Below, piece by piece: positions 1 through 11,548 of a stretch of DNA of 64,000 nucleotides. The position numbers and the translations under genes are program-made. The notes below the pieces were generated by a model. The model saw nothing but the letters and a program-made list of their open reading frames with translations, ran no database searches and was not told the DNA's origin. Each line of letters starts with the position of its first letter. The stretch's first letter is position 1. The DNA is from Terebella lapidaria (taxonomy: Eukaryota > Annelida > Polychaeta > Terebellida > Terebellidae): the NCBI GenBank assembly GCA_949152475.1, contig OX424555.1:20540868-20604867 (forward strand), written 5' to 3'.

Positions 1-161
1 ATACACGTGTTTCTTAACTTTCCCGCCGTGTGATGCAGAGCAGACACAGAAACAGAATCACTCATGCACCGAACATGCTGAGAAACGCTTGTGAAAACAT
101 CCGTTTGAACTTGCCAAAAAAGACTGCTATGTGAGTATGTGTTTTATCACATACTATGAAC

Positions 162-1200
162 ATGAATGTAAGTATCAATCTATTACCACCAATACAATCA
201 GATTTTGATGATGCCAATAACAAACGTAAAATACAACATTTTGCAATAGAAACAAAGCCCGACCAAATAGTTTGTCCAAAGACACACTATCGTCGTCAGG
301 GGCAGAGAGTGTGTTAAATGTAGTTGTTTATACTGTACACCTGATGGAATTAGTATACAACTACCCAACAACCTATGAAAATAATATAGAAATCTGAAAC
401 AAGCCCCATGGAATAGATATATGACAAGTACATAGGTATCTAATCACATGCCAGAAGGCTACTGAGTTTATGCTATCCTCGGGTACAGATTTAACGTCCG
501 CCAGCAGTGACACTGACTCAGTGGTATGAATGTAAGTATCAATCTATTACCACCAATACAATCAGATTTTGATGATGCCAATAACAAACGTAAAATACAA
601 CATTTTGCAATAGAAACAAAGCCCGACCAAATAGTTTGTCCAAAGACACACTGGCGTCATCAGGGGCAGACAGTGTGTTAAATGTAGTTGTTTCTACTGT
701 ACACCTGATGAAATTAGTTTACAACTGCCCAACAACCTATGAAAATAATATAGGAATCTGAAACAACCCCCATGGAATAGATATATGGCAAGTACATAGG
801 TACCTAACCACAAGCCAGAAGGCTACTGAGTTGATGGTATCCTCGGGGACAGATTTAACGTCCACCAGCAGTGACACCGACTCAGTGGTATGAATGTCAG
901 TATCAATCTATTACCACCAATACAGTCAGATTTGATGATGCCAATAACACACGTAAAATACAACATTTTGCAATAGAAACAAAGCCCGACCAAATAGTTT
1001 GTTCAAAGACCCACTGGCGTCGTCAGGGGCAGACAGTGTGTTAAATATAGTTGTTTCTACTGTACACGTGATGGAATTAGTATACAACTGCCCAACAACC
1101 TATGAAACTAATTTAGAAATCTGAAACAAACCCAGTGGAATAGATATATGACAAGTACATAGGTACCTAATCACAAGTACATAGGTACCTAATTTCTGCT
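162..1200 (+). repeat. 364-bp tandem repeat, three units, of a dispersed family
   Basis: Three units begin with the same ATGAATGT(A/C)AGTATC at 162, 526 and 890, so the period is exactly 364 bp twice; the third unit is truncated near 1200. The unit is not unique to this place. Diverged copies lie near 22555-22940, 27745-28040 (inverted), 37715-37815 (inverted), 37870-38075, 42455-42670 (inverted) and 58975-59110 (inverted). The best-preserved reading is a small Cys-rich peptide (pattern CxCxCFYCTPDG) in the inverted copy at 27774-28040, and a Ser/Thr-rich tract before each unit start. In the tandem units this reading is interrupted, and 364 is not a multiple of three, so they do not code now. 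Family not recognised. Confidence 0.85.
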
Positions 1201-1346
1201 TCACATAGACGTGGAATCAATACCCAGTATTAAGTATTCCGAGCAAACAAAACAAGGTCCGTTATCCAATCTCATAGTCCGGGGACAGGAAGTCATATCA
1301 GACATACGAAGTGAGAGAAAACAAAAATTGCAGGGAAACTGATGAA

Positions 1347-1360
1347 CCCCCCCCCCCCCC
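1347..1360. repeat. poly(C) tract, 14 C
   Basis: An uninterrupted run of 14 C. It is one of five long C or G runs in the window, the others being near 31310, 47748, 49263 and 56469. Confidence 0.95.
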
Positions 1361-1449
1361 AAATGGCCAATAGGAGGTGAAATCAGGTGTTCCGGAAAGA
1401 GTGAGCATTTCCTGCCCCACAAGTGGTACCCGTCATGAATTCCCCAAAA

Positions 1450-1960
1450 TTAACATGAAAAAAGATGTAGTTGCATGGCAGACATGGATTTGGTGTATTT
1501 ATCAACCAGATCATGATGATGTCCATAGAATTTCTTAAACACAGCTATAAGTCTTGGTATAACATATCCTTGTCGCAGCTTGTCGCAGGCACCTCGATAG
1601 ACAAAGTCCTCATATTTGCAACTAGCTCTGGAATAGCGTATAAGTTGAGAAACAAACACACCATTATGCCGGTGACATAGGAATGTTGCTGCTAAGGAAA
1701 GGGAAATTGACTATGGAAAAATTGAAATCATCACGTCATATAATCTAGTTGACAGGTTAGAATCATTATCAATCTCCAACCTCAGGTCTAGATAGTTGGA
1801 AAAATTAGCGGAGTCTGTAGTATCTTTAATTTCAAGTTGGGATATATGATATCCAATTAATCACCAAACTTGGGATTATTTAGTGACAATACATCATCTA
1901 TGTATCGGAAAGTGAAATTAAAGTACAAGAGAAGTCAGAATCGATTGATTTTTTTTGTAT
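1450..1960 (-). mobile_element. Fossil reverse-transcriptase C-terminal fragment
   Basis: Read on the minus strand, this stretch shows the RT catalytic signature YIDDVLS, then a YLDLRLEID block, then the conserved tail around SQLIRYSRA and FKKFYGHHHDLVDKY that ends a widespread family of invertebrate retroelement RT proteins. Only the C-terminal third is present, and it is broken in several places. I recognise the RT family by its motifs but cannot place it in a clade; non-LTR or Penelope-like is most likely. No terminal repeats were seen. It lies just upstream of the THAP gene promoter. Confidence 0.7.
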
Positions 1961-2082
1961 ATATATGCAATCAACTGGTCTCATAGATGACGAATGTGGC
2001 AAAATTTGGGTCAATCACCACCTATCAATATATTTAATCGATAATAAAACCGGCCGTTTTGATGCAAAACTGCAAAGTCGCA

Positions 2083-2123
2083 CGGGGGCGCTGCGAGCGT
2101 TCTGTGACGTCACAACGAGAACC
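2083..2123 (+). promoter_or_regulatory. Core promoter module with CRE, THAP-Kolobok gene
   Basis: A GGGCGC box (2086-2091) is followed by the 19-mer TGACGTCACAACGAGAACC (2105-2123), which contains a perfect CRE octamer. It lies 142 bp before the THAP gene ATG. The same 19-mer occurs inverted at 16855-16873 in front of the P2X7-like gene, again with GGGCGC upstream. Promoter function is inferred from position and from the sharing. Confidence 0.6.
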
Positions 2124-2264
2124 CTTTCTCTCTCGCGGCCATTACCAGCTGTAAGAAACACTTCACTCGAGCGAACTTCCTTTTACACGTGAATTGTTGG
2201 TTTAGTTTACCCGTTCTACTTCATTTTTTATAAACAAGGAGCTCATATTTCATAGATTAGTACA

Positions 2265-5200
2265 ATGCCGAGGAGGTGTGTCGTAGCTGGATGCGACGGA
2301 GAGGCTGTGACGAAGGTGCGGAGTATTCATCTTTTTCCCACGGCCACGCCATCCACGCCCGGCAGCGCCAGCGTCAGGCAGCAGTGGGTGAAGTTCGTGC
2401 AGGTGTGGAGGGTGGGATGGCAGCCCACGGCCACATCGATGATCTGCTCTGACCACTTCACACCTGATGATTTCACCAACTGGCACCAGTTCACTGCAGG
2501 TAAATTTGTCCACATCCGTGTGAGCAATTCACTGCACAACTTGCCACACGAGATCACATTTTGAAGATTTGTCTGATACTAGACTCTAGAGTCTACTGCA
2601 ATGATTTTTTTCTCAAAAATCTGGTCGTAAATGCTTGTCATTGTCAATAAATATTATTCTCCTTTGGCACGTTTGGGCGATTCCATTTGGATACTTTGCA
2701 TAGGCCCTGATAGGGGTGAGGGTTAGGATTTGGGACCGCCCACACATGTAAACTGATTCGAAATGACTCGCTTGTGCAGGTACCTTGTCGACACCTGACA
2801 ACCCGATCCCCCCATTATGCCTAATTTGAACATGTCCACTTTGATTTCGTGATCAGAGGTCGAGAACCAAACAATATGTCGCCACCCACGGTTTTTTTTG
2901 AGAAACAGATAGCGTTCCTGAAGGCAGGTTTGTGTAAATTGATTGCCGTTTGTACCACAGACATACAATTTTGAATAGTTCGCTCGAAGTTACTGGACTG
3001 AAGGCAAAAAACGGTGTAAAGGAGTTAAAAAAGAGTATACCTAGTTATGAATGTCTGAAGCTAGCATTTTGAAGCCCCGCTGGCTGCCCTAAGTTGGTCT
3101 GGCTACTTGAGAGCCAAATACCCGATTTCCTGATCGCGTAAACCAAGCTTGCCACACATTCTTGCAACAAACTTGTGCTGGTGATTAGTTTTAACAAGCC
3201 GCCAAACTCTGTTAGTATGTTTGTTCACCAGATTGAATAGAATTAAAAACAGCTAGATACACATTTTGTCACACACACAATGTGAACCAAAACGACCCAC
3301 AACAGTACTATGGTTGAGATATATGCAACATCCTGTGAAAAAATTATAATGATCAGACGCACAGAGCTATACACTGTACAAAACGTGGATGTTACCAATT
3401 TGAGAGTTACATTTTGCGCATTTGTGGATTTACCGTATGTGCCAGAGCATAACGGGGATCCCCTCTAGGCACAGGGCTTATGATTGGAGACCAGAACAGG
3501 TTACCGTGTTGCATGTTCATGAAACTAGTGTTAGAAAGAGTAGGGATTTTTGTATCCAGGTACTCGTTGGGCCATAATCGAACCGTAACCGGGTACTCGT
3601 TTGCCAATTACATATTTACAAATTCATGATTATAAGGCCATAAAGTCGCCATATATGCATTGTCTGCACCATAACTGTGTGAGCCGGAGAAATTTCAATT
3701 TGTGCGCCAAAACCTGAACTGTTTTATTGAGTGGAGAGTTAATGTCACGAGTCAACCGGATAGTTTCAGTGATAAATCTGTTCATTTCACCCAGTGTGGG
3801 CGAACTACGGGCATATTTCTGTGTGTGATATGATTTCTGTGTGTGTTACGGGCAATCGGTTATTCATTTCGTAACTGGTTAATGGCAAACTGTAACCGGG
3901 GCGAGTCACCCGGTTACTCCTTCTAACACTAAAACCAACTTCCAAGGCCCTTGAGCTTAGCTGCTAATATTTGGGGATTATTAGGGTATTTCGGCACGAA
4001 AAATAGCTTTGTCAGAATTCTTTTTCCCTTCTTTCTTTTTATTTTTCCACTTTTTGATCTCCAGACGATAACTCGGGAACGCCTGGATGTATCTCCAAGA
4101 ATTTTTCACCAGTTATCACTCAGTCACATAGATGAACCCCATTGTTTTAGAGGCAGCTCCGAGCTCTGTTTGGTCTGTGAGGATGAATTTCTTGTCAATA
4201 GCTTCCGGATGATAATTTGAAATAATACTTCTGGAACTTGACACTCGCTATTGTGTAAGAGAGAAACCCTATTGATTATGGGGTGAATCAGTCGAATGAC
4301 CTTCGGCCAAGAGCTCAAAAGTTATTTTAGTGAGTCATCTTGAGGCCAACTACATATTTTATAGTGTCCAGACTCGTTTGAAATTGTTAAATTCTCCTAT
4401 ACATTTTAATGGGACACCTTTTGCCTAATATCTCACTTAATATTGACATTAGAGATCAGGAATCAATTGTGAACGTATCTAGGAAATGATATGTGCTGAA
4501 TATTCTCGTGACCTCTGAACTCATTTTCAAGGTCCGAGCACAAACTGGCTAATATCTCGCTTATCATGACTTCACAGCATAGGAATCAATGTGGACATAC
4601 TAGAAATGATAAATGCTGAATATTCTTGTGACCATGAATTGACCAATGATCTTATTTTCAAGGTCATGGGATGAAAGGCTAATATCTCAAATATGTTGTC
4701 CGGTAACCTGTCTCAGGGGTATCTTGGGTGAACTTGGCCCTGGACCAAATTTTTTTTTGCTGAGTCGGCGTTTTTCATTTTCGGCCATATCTCGGAAACG
4801 GTGCGTCATAGAGCAAAAAGTAGTGATATGCGGACTCGTGACACTAGGCCAACATGTCTTAGGTGTATCCTGGGTGAACTTGGCCCTGGGCCAAATTTTT
4901 TTTTGCTGAGTCGGCGTTTTTCATTTCCGGCCATATCTCGGAAACGATGCATCGTAGAGCAATACGGACGTTATTTTCAGACTCGTGAGTCGTGACGCTA
5001 GACAAACATGTCTTAGGGTATGTTGCATGAACTTGGCCCTGGGCCACATTTTTTTTGCTGAGTCTGCGTTTTTCATTATCGGCCATATCTCGGAAAAGGT
5101 GCGTCGTAGAGCGAAACGGACGTTTTCTTTGGGCTCATGGCACTTGACAAACATGTCTTAGTGGTGTCTTGGGTGAACTTGGCTCTGGGCCAAAATTTTT

Positions 5201-8200
5201 TTTGCTGACTTGACAGTTTTCATTTCTGGCCATATCTCGGAAACGATGTGTCGTAGAATGAAACAGATGTTATTTTTAGACTCTTGGTACTAGACAAACA
5301 TGTCTTAAGGTATGTTGGGTGAACTTGTCCCTGGACCAAATTTTTTTTCTGCTGAGTCGGCGTTTTTCATTTTCGGCCATATCTCAGAAACAGGGCATTT
5401 TAGAGCGAAACAGATGAATTTCAGTCGAAATGTCCCACGGCATCTTCAAGCCTTGACGTTTAGTTTTTCTTGAATTTGGTGATGTTGGGAATTGTCAGTA
5501 GTTAACACTTCATCTGTAATTGTATTGTGCATTGAAATGCCCCAAGGCCTCTAGGCTTTTATGTCTAGTTTATTCCAATGCCATCCCAGACCGCTGAAGG
5601 CCTAACATGGGTTCATATGATTTGTACATGAATAACAGTGGTTTACCAAAAGTCGGTATCCAATTTGCTTTCATATACAGGAATAATGTACCTAACACAT
5701 TTGTAATATCCAGATTCAATGTTTCTTACTGATCAGAATGTTCTTTCAGAATGTCATACACATAGATCATATTAGTGATATAATATGATGAGTTATGTCG
5801 CGTCACATTAGGTCTGGAAACAACAGTTTACTAGTATTAAAGTGGAATAATCTGTTTTTGGTTTTCCGGTTGAAAGTGATCAATAGCTTTTAGCTGTCCT
5901 AAGAGCAGCTGTACAGTGTAAAGGTTCCAAAAGTATATTTTATATACATGATTATAAATGAACTTGTCTCTCAAGTTTGGATGATTCCAATACACAGGCT
6001 TTGCAAGCAAGCTGTTGATGAAGGATGCAGCTGTGCCCTCAGTCCAGCCACCAAAGGAAAGAATACAAGCACGACAACTTCAGCAGCGTGGACTTAGTGA
6101 GCAAATTATTTCATTGCATGTATTTTTTGTGAAATCCTGGGGACCCGACGCTGATAACCAAATTATAACTGAGTTATGGTTCAATACCGGTAACCCGGGA
6201 GTAAACTTACAGCGGGACCAAGTTAGTTGTCATGCTCATTGATAGAAGGTACATTATTTCCAACAAAATTGTCATTTCAGCTGGTGAACAAAAGACTGGA
6301 AAACCGAAGGAGACTGTGGCAAGGCCAAGGAAAGCTGTGGCCAAGCTCGATATTGCTCGAGTGAGTTGAGAAAGTTTGGTCTAACTACTAGTATGTTAGC
6401 AGAATTTTTTCAAGAAAGATCCTGACATAAATAGTACACTGTGAAAATGTACATGTGTATACCTAATGTACTGTGGCAAGATGTAGAGTGGGATATGACA
6501 TTGTTGCCTGGGATAGGATTCAAGTTGCTTGGGATAGGAATCCAGTTGCCTAGGATAGGAAACTTGTATATATTGTAAGAGTTGTGTAAGTTGTGTAAGT
6601 GTTGATATGGAGTTGTATTTGTGCACTTTCAGAGCCTGGCATGCATGCCTCCACCTGGCCCAGTAGATCGAGAAGTCCCTGACACCGACATTCTGGAGGA
6701 GACTCTCTCTCCCATTGGTTTTGATGAGCCAACAGGGCACATCCAAGGTAACTACTTATTGATTGCCCAGCTATATAATGTAAATAAAAATACTCTGTAT
6801 GTATGATTCTGTTCAAAATCAATGAATGTCTTACATGAGCCTCTTGGCTTATATGTCCTTACGTGATTGAACAACAATAAATACTGGTATTATTTTTATT
6901 GAATTATGAACTTGGCTTCAACATTAGCGGTTGCTTGTTTGATTGTGAATTCATCCTCAATTTTTCTTCTAGAGGAGATTACAGGCGATGGAAGCTTTAC
7001 TGCTAGCACACAGTGTGATTTTAAGCCTTGGCTTCGAACACGAGGTTTGTACATTTCAGAATATGACACATGTATGTACTGTCTATCAGCTCTGCAGCAT
7101 ACAACTAATTTATGTTATTAGTTTGTGAAATATGTGTATACTATTTAGTCTTGTGAATTTTTGGTCAAAAGTATTTCCTGAGTGTTCTCGTATTTGTATA
7201 AAGAAATACAGGTTGATGTCAAGGTCAAGAAGATTGAGGTGGGCACACAGTGTTCATTGCTGGAGGCTCCTCCCCTGCAGCTGTTGTCCAACCAGGAACC
7301 AGTAGGCTACTGGAGAATTTATTCTCGTTCATATCTATGTATTTTCTGAAAACATTGACAGATTACATAGTACACTCAGTAATTGAACTTCAAATGTTAG
7401 GTTCCAATTGTTGTATCTGTGGACATTCTTCATTGTGTGTACATTCCAATACAGAAGGTGATCAATATCTCACAGGTGGTCGATGACGTCACAGAGCAAG
7501 AACCCATGGATATGGAGGATGACACCCGACTGGACCCAAACTGGGAGCCCACTTCTGATGACGAGGACGACGAAGACGACGAGGCTGTGCCAGAGTTCAC
7601 CTCGTGAGTGATTCTACTAATGAATTAAATCATAGCTAATAGACATTTACAGATTTCATGTAATCGTGGTTTGCATTAGTGCATTGGTGGGGAAAATAAA
7701 AATAATTACATGGAATTTATTTTTGTGGCAAGGATTTTTGCACCTGTCTTAGGACTTGCCAATCAGAAAAAAAATGAAAACGGACACCTCAAAGGCATGA
7801 AAGTAGTCACTCATATTCAGATATATATAATGTTTCAGAGTGGTTCATTTTTTCCCACATAGTTGTCCAGAACATCCAGAAACAGAGCACAAGTTCATTG
7901 TGTTCCATTCCAACCTTCTGGCCTTGTTTGACAAGTGTGAGAACTGTCGTGAGCCTACAGAAGCAGTCATCAAAAGTCGCATCGGCACATTCATCAGGGT
8001 GGAACAGGTATGAGATAAGTGGACTATTCAAGTTCATATTTAAGATTATGTGTTGACTTCAAGTTGTTTTGCATTCCAGATTTGTGTTCTCTATGTTGCC
8101 TTCTTCAAGTTCATGTTTTCCTGTTTTCATATCCATTTTCCCGATAAGGAGACCCCTTATTCGCCTGATGACCAGAATGTAAATGATTTGAATCAGTGAG

Positions 8201-10693
8201 AGGTAAATTTCACATAGTAACATTGTCATTTCTTGTATTCCTGTAGTTATCATTGAACTTCAACTTCAATCAAGAGTGTGTATGGTATTGAATGTCTTCA
8301 CATTTATAGTATTGAATGGTTTTATATGTACAAAACAATTTCCAATGCAAATGCAAATAAAAATTTTCAGCACTGCGTGGCCTGCTCCCATTCCCGGACT
8401 TGGGACAGTCAGCCGATGCTCCGTGGGAGGATGCCAGCCGGGAACCTCGCTCTGTCAGCCTCGATGTTGTTCTCCGGCAGCATGATCCAACAGTCCCTGA
8501 GGTTGCTGAGCATCATGAACGTGGCCTGCTTCTCAAGGAGAACTTATTTCCAACACCAGGTGAATAAACAGCACTGAACAAAACATGAAAAATGGTCTCC
8601 ATACTCCATCTAGCTATGGTAGCGATGCAAACCGATGGGATAGTGGACAAATGAGGCTGGAATCTGAAGGAGATCAGGAGGCAATGGGGTTTTGTTTTGT
8701 ACATCTCAATAATACTGTTAGCCAAGTACTGAGTGGGATGTTACAGTTAGTAAGGTAAAGTGTGCAGTTTTGTGAGTGGGCTTAAACAACTTCACATACT
8801 TTCAATACGCTATAGTAAATGTCTTTCTATGGCAGACAAACTTCCTGGAACCGGTTGTTCTACGAGAGTGGGAGGTACAGCAGCAAGCTGTGGTTCAGGA
8901 GTTGAGGGAGCTGGGCGGCGGCCTCCACTTATCTGGGGACGGGCGCTGCGACTCACCCGGATACTGTGCTAAGTTTGGCTGCTTCACTATCATCGACGGA
9001 AGAGTGAACAAAGTCGTGGACCTGGAATTGGTTCAAGTATGAAGAAAATTCTAAATATAGATGAAATATTGACAAAATATGCTGAAGATAACTTTTGAAT
9101 TTGTAACAGTCGGTACTATTGATTCCATTCATTTGTGAATACATACAGAGCACAGAGGTTCCAAACAGTGCATGGTGTGAGGTAGAAGGCTTCAAACGGG
9201 CGATGACTTTCGTACAGAACCAGGACTTAGAGGTGACCGAGCTGGTGACCGATCGTCACGTCAGCATCGCGAAGATCGTTCGGGAAGAGCACCCAAACGT
9301 CCGGCACTGGAACGATGTCTGGCATTCAGCAAAAGGTTGTTCCCCTTCTGATCTTGGCACACCACTACATGGTTGTGTGGTGACAATGAATTTGGACAAC
9401 TTTGTATGTCCTTTGAACATCTTTGGCCTGTTATTGTAATGTGTGTGATCACAAGTGAACCTTGAATATTGTTGTTACATTCAGGCTTGAGGAAAAAGCT
9501 GCAGGCACTGGCAAAATCCCACCCACTCGTCTCAGCATGGCTGCACTCGATCATCAACCACATGTATTGGGTTGCCGCCTCCACCAGTGACGGAGATGAA
9601 GTGTTGAAGGAAGGGAAGTGGTTGTCTCTGCTCGACCACATAGTCAATGACCATACCAACTGTTTCCATGATCCCTTGGAGAACGAGGACAGGAACAAGC
9701 AATGGTTTGACCCTGGTCAGTACTTTCTGACATGCTATACAAGCTGCGCCTGCATCTGTCAGTTTGTCATATAATCTATCCAGCCCTTTTCGGCTAAATA
9801 CATTGGCTCACACCATGAAGTGCATAGGGGTATTTTGGATGATTTTCATTCTGGCCCTGAAATTTTCTCATTGAAACAAAATCCAAATCATCTGTAGATT
9901 TATTGCATTGTTTTGTTGGCAGCGAGCATGGAATTCTTCAAGTTGGAGAAGCTCCTGTGTGACAAAAAGCTCCTTAAGGATGTCAGGAAACTGTCACCAA
10001 AACTTCAAACATCTCAGCTCGAAGCTTTCCACTCGCTGATGATTCGCTTCGCCCCGAAACACACGGCCTTCTCATATCTTGGGATGCTTTGTAGGTGAGA
10101 ACTTCATGATTATTTTGCCACCAAAGGATGATGAAGATGACACAATAAAACATGTAAGTAGTGATTTTATCTTTCCTCAATTTTCACTCTGAAACAGGCT
10201 CATCCTCTCTGCACTACACTACAATGAGAACAGCACCAAGCAGCAGGCATCGACTGCCAGTGGACAGATGAGGTGGGCCGTCAAATTTCGGAAAGCAAAC
10301 CAGGGAGAGGCCAGTCTGAGCAAGATCAGGAACACTGCAACGTTTGGTGGGTTAGCAATGAAGACGCCGGTTTTACATTACATGACAATTTTGAGGTCAG
10401 ATGACACAGATTGACCAAACTTTTTGAAGTCTTGCCAAAATACATCATAATGTGTAATCAAAAAGGCCTATAAATGTTTTTGATGTGAAATGTGTTTCAA
10501 ATTGACAGAGTACAGCAAGAAGCTGATGAGCCGGCTGTTCACCGAGTACGTTGCAGACCCAGCAGCCCTCACTGCTTCCATTGACGACATCAGAGGGAAA
10601 GTTCCCCAGCCACTGTCATCCAAGTACGGCCCAGTGGACAAAGCACATATGGTCCAGGATTATGAGAGTCGCTTCAGTGACCTAACTTTGTAG
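2265..10693 (+). CDS. THAP-domain, Kolobok-type DDE transposase-like gene, 15 exons, 761 aa
   Basis: Exons: 2265-2499, 5998-6096, 6281-6360, 6633-6747, 6973-7044, 7204-7301, 7476-7603, 7863-8007, 8371-8559, 8836-9036, 9149-9335, 9485-9715, 9923-10094, 10198-10346, 10509-10693. All junctions are GT-AG, the phases agree, and there is no stop before TAG. The exon 6 acceptor is weak and is the least certain junction. Residues 1-94 form a THAP zinc finger (C5, C10, C61, H64, and AVPSV as the AVPTIF box in exon 2). An acidic tract spans 234-276 and two CxxC pairs (DKCENC, HCVAC) form a probable zinc ribbon. The RNase-H-like core follows, with likely catalytic D422 ([10 protein letters not shown]), D489 (LVTDRH) and E627 (LEAFHS), and the usual DVWHSAKG and RFAPKH blocks. 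The family cuts DNA at TTAA sites. Fifteen exons with an unbroken frame suggest a host-conserved or recently active copy. It converges on the P2X7-like gene. Intron 1 (3.5 kb) carries repeat arrays. Confidence 0.9.
4395..4715 (+). repeat. AAGGTCA-type tandem array (about 2 units) in intron 1
   Basis: Two diverged units contain CTAATATCTC, AGGAATCAAT, GCTGAATATTCT and TTTTCAAGGTC in the same order as the long array at 46430-47560. The stretch ends with TTGTCCGGTAACCTGTCTCAG, which matches the right ends of the other arrays in the window. Confidence 0.8.
4716..5430 (+). repeat. ~146-bp tandem array (5 units) in intron 1
   Basis: The phrase CTTGG(C)CCTGG recurs at about 4733, 4879, 5032, 5178 and 5324. 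Each unit also holds a T-run, GCTGAGTCGGCG, GGCCATATCTCGGAAAC and GACAAACATGTCTTA. The same family lies in the opposite orientation at 44390-44950. No coding content. Confidence 0.85.
5830..5945 (+). repeat. Dispersed repeat, copy 1
   Basis: The block with TGGAATAATC, TTTTTGGTTTTCCGGTTGAA, GTGATCAATA and GCAGCTGTACAGTG matches 52945-53050 in inverted orientation. I see neither A/B boxes nor terminal repeats, so its class is unknown. It sits at the end of THAP gene intron 1. Confidence 0.65.
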
Positions 10694-10734
10694 CACAGTA
10701 TTCCTGACTGCCTCCAGAACTAAAGATCTTATGA

Positions 10735-10930
10735 CCTTCTGGCATGGCGTTGCGTCCGACTGTCCATCTAGCCGGGCAAACAACGATGGCTCAAGGGCTG
10801 CAAAATTTCTCCACGATATTGGCTTGACCTTGTACTCAGACATACCTGAAGGCTAAATCCCAAGGTCACATCTGACCTGGAATATATAAATTGGCCTTCA
10901 CAGACAAAATGCTTTTAGAAACAAGTTAAA
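10735..10930 (+). repeat. Remnant of an array-type element in the THAP gene 3' UTR
   Basis: It contains TGGCATGGCGTTGCGTCCG, as in the left end of the array element at 46080-46150. A segment with CTGACCTGGAATATATAAAT, TGGCCT and ACAGACAAAATGCTT follows, resembling the degenerate repeats at 31900-32460. It lies between the stop codon and the probable polyadenylation signal. Confidence 0.6.
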
Positions 10931-11207
10931 ATTTTTGTATTATCCTATGAAAGTAGGGAGTGATAAATGACTTGAGTAGTAAATCTCAAGTTCATCAAAA
11001 ATGGCCAATTTGGAACTTTTTTTCATGTTAACGGTATTTGTCTGGTAACCTATCTTTAAGATGGCCCTTAGGCTGATTTTTGTTATTGACCTACGGAGTG
11101 TCACGTTGTATATTGTGCAATGTTTTATTATGTCAACAGTGCGAGTACCTAAAAATGTCTTCATTGTTATTGTATTTGGTGAGTTGGAGAATGGACTGCT
11201 GATTCAA

Positions 11208-11213
11208 AATAAA
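11208..11213 (+). terminator. Candidate poly(A) signal, THAP-Kolobok gene
   Basis: AATAAA lies 515 bp after the stop codon and before the convergent gene's own signal, consistent with a normal 3' end. Inferred from sequence only. Confidence 0.5.
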
Positions 11214-11377
11214 ATGCTCTGAATACTTGGGAGCAGCATTGGTGAATGTACTTTGTGAATATTTTATGACATACCGCTGTATTGTTTCTAAATCAGAAGC
11301 TACTTCCGTGCCTGTCTATGACAGGTAAAGAATAAGACTTTATCGTATTGAATTGGCCATAAAGACGTTTGTACATG

Positions 11378-11383
11378 TTTATT
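11378..11383 (-). terminator. Candidate poly(A) signal, P2X7-like gene
   Basis: TTTATT on the plus strand (AATAAA on the minus) lies 166 bp beyond the minus-strand stop. The two convergent genes would end within about 170 bp of each other without overlapping. Confidence 0.5.
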
Positions 11384-11548
11384 GAGCAACAGATTGGATA
11401 CATGTTAGATATAATGTATACAGAGCTATTTATCATGTTTATGCATACAAGTCAATTCTGTGGCAACAAAATGAGAATCATGTGTGAATGAGACAAACAT
11501 GAAAATATGTAAAACATGATGTGCACAATGAATCCAATGTCAAAAAGT

